This document shows positions 56,542 to 64,000 of a DNA stretch of 64,000 nt, piece by piece (positions within the stretch are counted from its first letter, which is position 1; each line of letters begins with the position of its first letter). The stretch comes from Trifolium pratense (Eukaryota > Streptophyta > Magnoliopsida > Fabales > Fabaceae). Both the position numbers and the translations under genes were made by a program. The DNA lies in NCBI RefSeq assembly GCF_020283565.1, contig NC_060063.1, positions 40,758,635 to 40,822,634 on the forward strand. The letters run 5' to 3'. The notes under the pieces are model-generated. The model saw nothing but the letters and a program-made list of their open reading frames with translations. It was not told the origin of the DNA and did not search any database.

Positions 56542-59115
56542 TGAAGTGGAAGAAATAGTCACAAGAAAGGGGGGGTTTGAATTGTGACCCTTTTAAAATT
56601 AATCCTGCACTCTACAAAATTAATCTCAAGTGTATACTTGGATAAATGTTAGTGGAATATAAAACAGCTTGTTCTGAGAATGTTCTCTGCTGAGTGAGCT
56701 TGTTCTGAGAATGTTCTCTGCTGCGTGAGAATTCAAAGTGAATGTAGATTAAGTGGTTTGTGTGATGTGTGTTTGCAGTAAATAAATAGTTAAAGGTAAG
56801 AGAGATTCACACACAAAAATTATACTGGTTCACCCAAATCCTGGGCTAGTCCAGTCCCCACGCCTGTGAGTTTTCCACTATGATCTCGAGATACTACCGA
56901 TCTCAAATACAAATCTTCTTTGATCTAAACCACGATCAGAAACCTCCAATCCCTACAAGCTTGATCTACCTCAGCCTTACAGAGGTGTCACTCAATCAAT
57001 AGTTACGTATTGACTTGAGCCAATCTTCTTTTTACAAAGGGAAGTTGTTCTGGATCTAAGCTTACACAAAAACTCAAAACTAGTTTGAGAAGCTTATACA
57101 AAATACACTCAATACACTCAGTAATATTGTGATCCAATAGGTTGATAGAGAGCTGGAGTGTGAGTGGTAAAATTGAGAGACAAAGATATAACCACTTAAA
57201 AGTGGGTAATGTTGAAAAGTGGTCTCTTGAGAAATTTGCTTGTAGAAACTCAAAGGTTGTTTGAGAAGCAAATAGAAACACTCAATAAACTCAGAAGTAT
57301 GATGTGAATGAAGAGCCTGAGTTTGAGTGATGAAAGAAGAGTTTTAGGACTTGTAGACAAAAACAAGTAATTGATGATTTGTAGCTTGAACTCTTACTCT
57401 TTCTCTTGGATTTGCTTGCCTTTTATAGATGCTTGCTTGAGGTTGAAGCTTGGCCTTCAAGTATATCAGTTAGAGGGCAAAAAAGAGCTGTTACTCAATG
57501 CTCCACAAGCAGCAGACAACTTCTGCATATTTGACAGGTTCTCTGTTCAGTCTTGGAACAGTCTTGAACTTCATTTTGCTTTGATCCACAAGAGCCAAAT
57601 ATGTGTGAGCTGTAAGCAAGTACAAATGAGTTGTTTCCTGCATCCTTCCAATGTCAGAGGTCAGATATAGCCGTTTGGAACCTCAGTAAAAGGACTCATG
57701 ACAGTTGGAGATGGTTTTGCAAAACTGTGTGCAGGAACGTTCTTGAATCAGTCTTGAACCAGTCTTGACTGTATCAGCAAATGTGATGAAGCTTCATCTC
57801 TATTTCCTTTGTGATATGCAGCTGTTCAGTAGGCTCAAGGACAACTCAGAGATAGCATTAGCTTGGGAATAAACCAGCTGGATTAGTACAAAGGCATGTG
57901 AGACAAAAATGTACTTGTATGACAACACCATTGAAGAATGTTCCAACATAGTCATTTTGCAAGTACATCACAACTCATAGTTCATAATGTGTTGTTGCAA
58001 TCTGATTGGCCTATGATATATGATCAGGTATTTTCATTGGATGATCAATACCATAAAAGATCAAACTTATAATTCATTGCATGAATTATAACTAGGAAAG
58101 GTATATGCTCATTTTCCATCAAAAGTGTTGATCCAAAAAGATATTATCTTCTGTAGAGATTTGATCCAGTTTTCCTTTGTAAAAGTGATTATTTGTTTTG
58201 TCCTTAGTTGACTTGAATGATCACAAAGCACTTAAACCAAAACGTGCTTATATTAAAAAGTGCAGTCTGTCTGTTAAGAATGTTCTCAGATCATTCTTGA
58301 AACAGTATCTCAAGATTTTCTTAAAGAGGGATCTTCATGTTGCTGCAAAACTTTCCACAATTCCTCTTGATGTTTTGCACACATTGTTACTTGTTCATTG
58401 AGTACTTTGAGATGCTTTTAGTGGAGGCGTGGGAGTACTCATCATGAGGATTATCATTTTCTAGCTTAGACAATGATTAAAACTTTTATGCCTTGTGGTG
58501 CATAAGCTCCTTTGTAAATTCATGGAAAATCATTCTTAGATCATTCTTGTCTTGAGAAGCTAAGATGAAACTTTGAGTAGGTTTTGAAGATCTTCAACAT
58601 ATGCATCATTTCCATTGATGTTAATTGTAGTAGTAAATCCTCAAAGCATGTAACAAAACTCAATGTGAGTTTTGACATGATAACATCAAATATGTTCTTG
58701 TGTAGCTTGTGATGCAAGTATTTCCATCAATTATGATCTTCATATTCTTCCTTGAATCTTTAAGCTCATTGTGAACCTTGTGGTGATGAGGAAGACTATT
58801 AACCATGAAACTTGCTTTCTTGTTTGAATCTTCAAATGAAACTTCTTATGATTCAAACAACATCCTTTAAAAATCTTCATGAAGCTTGTGATGCTATTGT
58901 TATGATCATCTGATGCTACTCTGATTCTTTCATTGCTTGAGTATATAAAATGTACTTGTTGATGTGAGTGGCTTCTAGATTGTCCACTTTTGTCATTACC
59001 TATCTTTCAACAAAAACTCAAGTGCAAACATCAGTAGATCACCATTCATAAAACTTAACATTTATTCCATAAGGTTTGTTGTCATTAAAACACTAAAATG
59101 GATTTTGCCTCAACA
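56542..59115 (-). repeat. 3' LTR of the third Sirevirus-type element
   Basis: 2574 bp; on minus TGTTGAGGCAAAATCC ... CACTTCA. A tandem duplication of GCTTGTTCTGAGAATGTTCT lies at 56666-56730. AGAAnGTTCT-type words (heat-shock-element-like) recur near 57728, 57930 and 58277. Confidence 0.8.
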
Positions 59116-59710
59116 ATCTCCCCCTTTTTGATGATGACAAACCTTTTGAATAAATCTTATGTTTTATGGATGGAAATAATAACAAATGCAAGAATGTTCG
59201 TAGATATGCAATTAAGCTCCCCCTAAACACATGCAAGGGATTTAATTCTTATCATTCTAATTAAACTCCCCCTAAATACATGCAAGAGGTTAATTCATAA
59301 CATTCTTCATTAATTAGTTTCATCTAACATTTCTCTCCCATCATATATATCTCTCCCCCTTTTGTCATCTATCAAAAAGTATTGGGGGTAATTTTAAATA
59401 TGAAGTGCAATGATAGGATTCAAATTAAGAAACATTGCATACATAGAGCATGAAGTTGAGAAGTTCATTCATATATCAAACTTATCAAGTTTGCATTTAA
59501 ACATTAAAGCACATAGCATGTATGATCATCAATAATCATTTTATTCAAATATTGCAATCACAACATGAATAATGGTTAAATCACATGTAAACATATTTGA
59601 TTTTAAAAGATAATGTTATACATTCTCAATTTAAAAAAAGGATTTTGACCTCAAAGATATTGCAAGTTCTAACAAAATTTCTCAAAATTTAGAAAAACTC
59701 CCCCTAAATC
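59103..59710 (-). promoter_or_regulatory. multiple polypurine tracts
   Basis: On minus AAAAAGGGGGAGA abuts the LTR at 59116-59130. Further AGGGGGAG boxes lie near 59208, 59270, 59352 and 59700, the Sirevirus arrangement also seen at 22012-22466. Confidence 0.8.
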
Positions 59711-62700
59711 TTATGAGATGAATATTCTCTAAAAGTTTCAAAATAATTTGGGTAGAGGTAACTTTTTTTCTTTTAAAACATGATCATTCCAAAAAAAATG
59801 ATGGACAAGACTATGTTGTGGTCATTTTAACAATAAAATATAGTTTAAAATTGTCCAAAAACTTTGAAATTAGAGAGAAAATGGCGCAAACGAAAAAACT
59901 TTGAAATCAGAGTAAATTGACAACATGTCAAAAATAGATTTCTCTCTTTTCCAAATATTTCTATGATGAAGATGTTTCCTTTTTATAGCAAAAAATTCAA
60001 GAGGATTTTATGTTAAAACATCTGATCAAAACACATAAGTTTAGAAAAAAAAGTCAAATATGAGTTTATGAACATAATGTGCAAGAACTATTATTCTTAG
60101 ACCAAATTCTAATTTTATGGAGAGTAGACACACAAATTATTCTCATGAAGACCAATCATATGTTCTCTTGTTAAAATCCTTCAAATAATAAATCCAACAA
60201 AAAATGGATATTCATTTAAAACCTTTGAAGGAGGATCTTTTACATAAGTCATAACAAAATCTCAATTTTTGAGAAGCCATGTTCAAAAAGTTCTACTTAA
60301 TCATCAATTAAGCAAATTATAGGCTAATCAAGATGTGCAACAAAATTGGATTCATCCAAAGTTTTATATTAAGAGCGGTGCACATATAAAAGACTTATAG
60401 AAAAAATGTGTTTTCATAAAAAAAAAGTATACTATAAGCTGGACTTATGTAAGAACAAATATGACATATAATTGTTTATCAAAATTATGAGTTTTATGTC
60501 ATTTTTCTTGTTCTAAAAGTTTTGGTCTATCATGAAGGATAATTAAGAGACTAACTCCAAAAATTATTCATTGATCATTAAGGATAATTTTTCATTAAGC
60601 ACATATCACGAGATCATAAATTAAGACAAGTGTTAATTTAAAATAAAATTGTCTTTTGGTATGTCAAAATAAAATTGATCATTGAAAAAATGTGACTAAG
60701 ACATATGGAGAAAATCTAACTTGATAAAATAACCCTTAACAAAAACTTTGATATAGCATTTTTGAAAATGTATTCCTTACAAAGGTGTAGAAAGATGATT
60801 TTGCATAGCAACAATGTTCATTCATTTAACACTTAGCATGATATTTTGAAAGAGATGATTTTACATTATATGAACAAAAATCATGAAAAAGTGTAAGAAC
60901 AAAGAGTGCATTAAAGATATGAATTAAGCATCTGCACATATTAGTCATTAACAAACAATGATATGCAATTTAAGCTTTTAAAGTCATATACTTGCATAGA
61001 GAAAATTTCACACTGAATTCTAGATTTCAAGATCATCAAATCAATCACATAATAACATTGCATAAATGTATTCAAGCTTAATATAATGCAAATGTTATAA
61101 GATCTAGAATTTTGTGTACCTTATGTAATGGATTTCGTCACTTGAGATTCAATGATGAGAGCATCTTTAATTGTTTGAAATTTCACCACATGCTCGTCAT
61201 TGGAAATATAAAACACTTGGTTGACGGTTGAGTAGAAAAGTTTTATCCAATGTCAATGCTTGAATAATGAGGTGTCAAGATTAAAAAATAGAGTTGCAAT
61301 TGGTTATCTTCAAGTAGAACTTCTTTGCCTTTTCACTTGTTGCCTTGGCAGGAAGAACGTTCTCAGATTAATCTACTGGATTCAACATAGTATAAAGTAA
61401 CTCATCCAAGTTCCTCTATTTTTCAAGGTCCTCTCTTCCCATTTTAGAATGTTTAGACCTGATGTTTTCTTCATCTCAAACTGGTGCAGCGGAAGTAGAG
61501 AATACGAGAACAAATATTTCGGGGTTTTTGGGATTGGTATTTTGAGCAATTTTTGTTTAGGAATTCAGAGCTAAAAATTGAATCAAAATATCTTTGATAG
61601 TGATTCTCAGATGGGAAAAACAAGGAGTTGTCGAAAGGATGAGGTATGGTTGAAAATTTCCAAGAACTCTTGTAGTAACTTTGTGAAGGAGTGAGATCAA
61701 CACCAATGTCTACACTTGAGTCAAAATGCAGTGATGCATCAAGGTCCACAAAGGGAATAGACTTAGACTAAAATCCAGTACCCTTAGTGAAAGATCATTT
61801 GCCTTTTGGAAGTTGTTATCATAACAGCAAGAACGTTCTCAGATTGTACTCCTTGAAAAATTCAGCTTCAACAAATGTTTTGAAAAAGCTTTTGTTTCCA
61901 GGTTTGGCTTCAACATCAATTATCTCATGTAATGAATGTTCTTTATATTTTGTTGTCATTCATCATCAACACTATTATCAATGTTTCTCTTATTATCAAA
62001 AATAATATGCATGCTTTTTAAAATATGAGTTTTGAGATTGCATATTTTATAATCTTTAATGTAGAGAGTAAACAAAATATGCTTTTTATATTTTAAAACA
62101 ATTTTCTCAATGTTTTCTTTACTATGTCAAGTATAGTAATGACATCAAAATTATAAATGCATGATATGATTAAATTTTTATATTTTCACATAGGATGAAA
62201 TTTTACTCAAGTAGAAACATGATGCAAAAACATATGCAATGTCTATGGTTTCTTTCAAAAATATTTTTCAACACTTGATTAAAAATATTTCATCTAATGA
62301 ATTTTTTTTTTATAACAATTCTTTTTTTTTTAAACCAAGAAAATCAAGTGAAATATCATTTTCTTCAAAGAATGTTTTGATATATAGTTTTTCATAATCT
62401 CCCCATGATCACTACTACTAAGAGATGATTTTTGAGATCTTAAAGTTTAAACCATTTTTCAAAGAACATAAAAGTATTTAAAGAAATCATTCTCATGTTT
62501 TAAGAATAAATTTCATATGTATCTTTGAATAAATCATCAAGTATTAAAAAGTCATAATACTTGTAGTTTTGACAAAAACAAACTAGTAAGTAGTAATTCA
62601 AGATGTTTTTGGTTGAAATTATATTTTTGAAATGAAGACTGCTCATGACACAATACATACAAGTTTCACAAAATTTATCCTTTTCAAAATCAGTAAAAAT

Positions 62701-63015
62701 ATCTTACTAGATAAAATTTGGGCAAAAATGCAATAGTTTTCATACTTACTTGATAAGCACTTTTATGCCAAAAACATTTCTTTTCCAAAAGACTTTAAAA
62801 TATGATTTGGTTTAGAATTCACTTAAGTATTAAACATAAAGATTTTAAAATAAAAATCATGACCATGAGGATGATTATGAAATAACCTCAATTCCAATTT
62901 TGAAAATTTAAAGAAGTTATATGTTAAGAAAAATCATTTTACTCATGATACATGTACCTTTGGTTTGATTTTTGTCAATGAATTCAAAGGTTGCAAATTC
63001 ACCATTCCTCCTTTT
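59711..63015 (-). other. internal region without recognisable pol
   Basis: AT-rich DNA. The only longer frame on the element's strand is 61471-61749 (92 codons), which carries FFPSENHYQRYFDSIF. This may be a relic of an env-position or transposon-type protein, but I cannot assign it. The words AGAACGTTCTCAGATT occur at 61340 and 61828. Confidence 0.45.
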
Positions 63016-64000
63016 TTAAATGTGAGAAAATAATGTCTTTCCAAAATCATATTCCTTGAGCATCAATTTCCCAAGCCTCAAGGCTTTTTCTTGATTGCTT
63101 AAAGACATTCCTGCAACACAAGTTAATAATGATTTTGGTACCCATAGTGATTTGGGTCCTTGGAGGTTAGTGTTGTTCCTCTTATAAGATTTCTTCTTAT
63201 GATAATAAGTTGATCTCTTATAGGAAGATTTCGAATAAAAATGCATTTTCAGAACATTCTGAGACTGTTCTTGTTTCTGATGAGAATGTTCTTTTCTTTT
63301 GAATTTTTTCTTAAAACAAAAGGATTCAATATGACCATATTTGGAACAATATGAGCATTTGTATCTTTGTATTCTTTGATCTTTATGAGGAACAAAACAA
63401 TCCTCAAATGACTTTTGTTTTTGAAAAGTTCTACAATCTAAACTAGTTTTGTCAAAGATTATAACTTGTGATTCCTTAATGTTTTGAAAATTCTTTGTAG
63501 ATTTTACAGAGCTTGTTATGTCCTTTTCCAAATCTGAAATATTTTCTTTTAAAACAACATCCTTTTCATGAATTTTAGAACATTCTAAAAGATGATTAGT
63601 GGTTTGTTTATCATGGAGAATCTTTTGTTGCTCAAACATATTAAGATGAGAGTATTGCAATTCTTGAATAATTTTAAAATATTTATCATTCAAGATTTGT
63701 AATTTCTCATTTTCTTTCTTTATCTCAAGTAACTGATTTTCTAGTAAAGTACACTTTTGAGATAGAGAGTTTGAGTCATTTAGACGACTATTAAATTCAA
63801 CTTCCCTTTTAATACATAAAGAACAAGGTTTAGAATATGTTACCTCTTTATTTACCATTAGGCATGTGTTGCCTTTTTCTTCTATTTTTGAATCATCAAA
63901 GTCACCTTTTGTTGTCATCATGAATTTCTTCTTGGAAGCGAGCTCTCTTTGCATTTTCTTGTTTTGAGAACATTTCGTTTTGGAATGTCCCTTCTTTTTG
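63016..64000 (-). CDS. gag: Sirevirus-type gag, C-terminal part
   Basis: The frame is open from the right edge of the window to a stop at 63016; the start lies outside. At the edge it reads KKKGHSKTKC, the second half of a CCHC knuckle. It is followed by a Lys/Glu-rich coiled-coil stretch (KCTLLENQLLEIKKENEKLQ), a second knuckle CSYCSKYGHIESFC, and GPKSLWVPKSLL, the usual end of gag just before protease in this group. No protease motif follows, so gag terminates normally but pol is missing. Nucleic-acid binding and particle formation are the family role. Confidence 0.78.
   Translation of the reverse strand, partial: KKKGHSKTKCSQNKKMQRELASKKKFMMTTKGDFDDSKIEEKGNTCLMVNKEVTYSKPCSLCIKREVEFNSRLNDSNSLSQKCTLLENQLLEIKKENEKLQILNDKYFKIIQELQYSHLNMFEQQKILHDKQTTNHLLECSKIHEKDVVLKENISDLEKDITSSVKSTKNFQNIKESQVIIFDKTSLDCRTFQKQKSFEDCFVPHKDQRIQRYKCSYCSKYGHIESFCFKKKFKRKEHSHQKQEQSQNVLKMHFYSKSSYKRSTYYHKKKSYKRNNTNLQGPKSLWVPKSLLTCVAGMSLSNQEKALRLGKLMLKEYDFGKTLFSHI

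Larger units (their letters stand above)
56542..64000 (-). mobile_element. third Sirevirus-type element, partial
   Basis: Orientation minus, running off the right edge. The 3' LTR (56542-59115) ends exactly at PR-10 codon 3. Just inside lie several reverse-complement AGGGGGAG boxes (59103-59130, near 59208, 59270, 59352 and 59700). A gag-like ORF lies at 63016-64000. The LTR tip (CCCCCCCTTTCTTGTG...CTTCA on minus) resembles that of the element at 10456, but the LTR is 2.5 times longer and otherwise different, so it is a separate family. About 3.9 kb between gag and the polypurine tracts lacks any pol motif, so the element looks non-autonomous. Confidence 0.82.

Noticed and set aside
57371..57670. 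99-codon plus frame in the third LTR
   Set aside because: LTR sequence read on the opposite strand; no recognisable domain.

Overview
The window is nuclear DNA from a plant, very probably a legume of the inverted-repeat-lacking clade (Medicago, Trifolium, Pisum, Vicia type). The evidence is an AT-rich genome with GT-AG introns, legume-type SINEs, a nodule-specific cysteine-rich (NCR) peptide relic with the characteristic MTKILKFVYV leader, a Bet v 1/PR-10 gene, and Sirevirus, Athila and Tekay-like LTR retrotransposons. Only one host gene looks intact. Most of the rest is nested mobile DNA.

Layout. 1-5.4 kb: gene-free DNA with SINEs, a fold-back MITE and trinucleotide microsatellites. 5.58-8.91 kb (+): a six-exon GH28 polygalacturonase-like gene with a two-codon first exon and a MITE in intron 5. 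9.75-10.45 kb: a decayed L1-type LINE reverse transcriptase, cut off by the next block. 10.46-27.87 kb (+): two head-to-tail Sirevirus (Ty1/copia) copies sharing the middle LTR. The first is full length, with gag, pol, an env-position ORF split by a 1001-bp hAT element, an antisense acidic ORF and repeated polypurine tracts. The second stops abruptly inside the reverse transcriptase region. 28.1-28.7 kb (-): NCR pseudogene. 29.62-33.59 kb: a three-level nest in which a hAT-type TIR element contains an Athila-type solo LTR, which contains a chromovirus-type solo LTR; every level has recognisable target duplications. 34.8-36.0 kb: an F-box (FBA) relic and a PRP31 relic.

37.2-56.54 kb (-): a PR-10 gene blown apart by two independent retrotransposons. 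A young Athila element (37327-55879, coding on -) sits in exon 2. It has apparently identical LTRs, an open 1780-codon gag-pol and two diverged ATHILA ORF-1-type genes. Its 5' LTR contains a still younger element (50622-55698) with nearly identical 2.28-kb LTRs around only about 0.5 kb of internal DNA. A third Sirevirus-type element, on the minus strand and running off the right edge, begins exactly at PR-10 codon 3. Its visible part carries a 2.57-kb 3' LTR, about 3.9 kb of internal DNA without pol, and a partial gag.

Most original observations: the doubly disrupted but otherwise open PR-10 gene; duplicated env-position genes in one Athila; an antisense TATA-ORF-poly(A) unit at the 3' end of a Sirevirus; and unrelated near-palindromic GC motif arrays at the same relative place in two related Athila-type LTRs.
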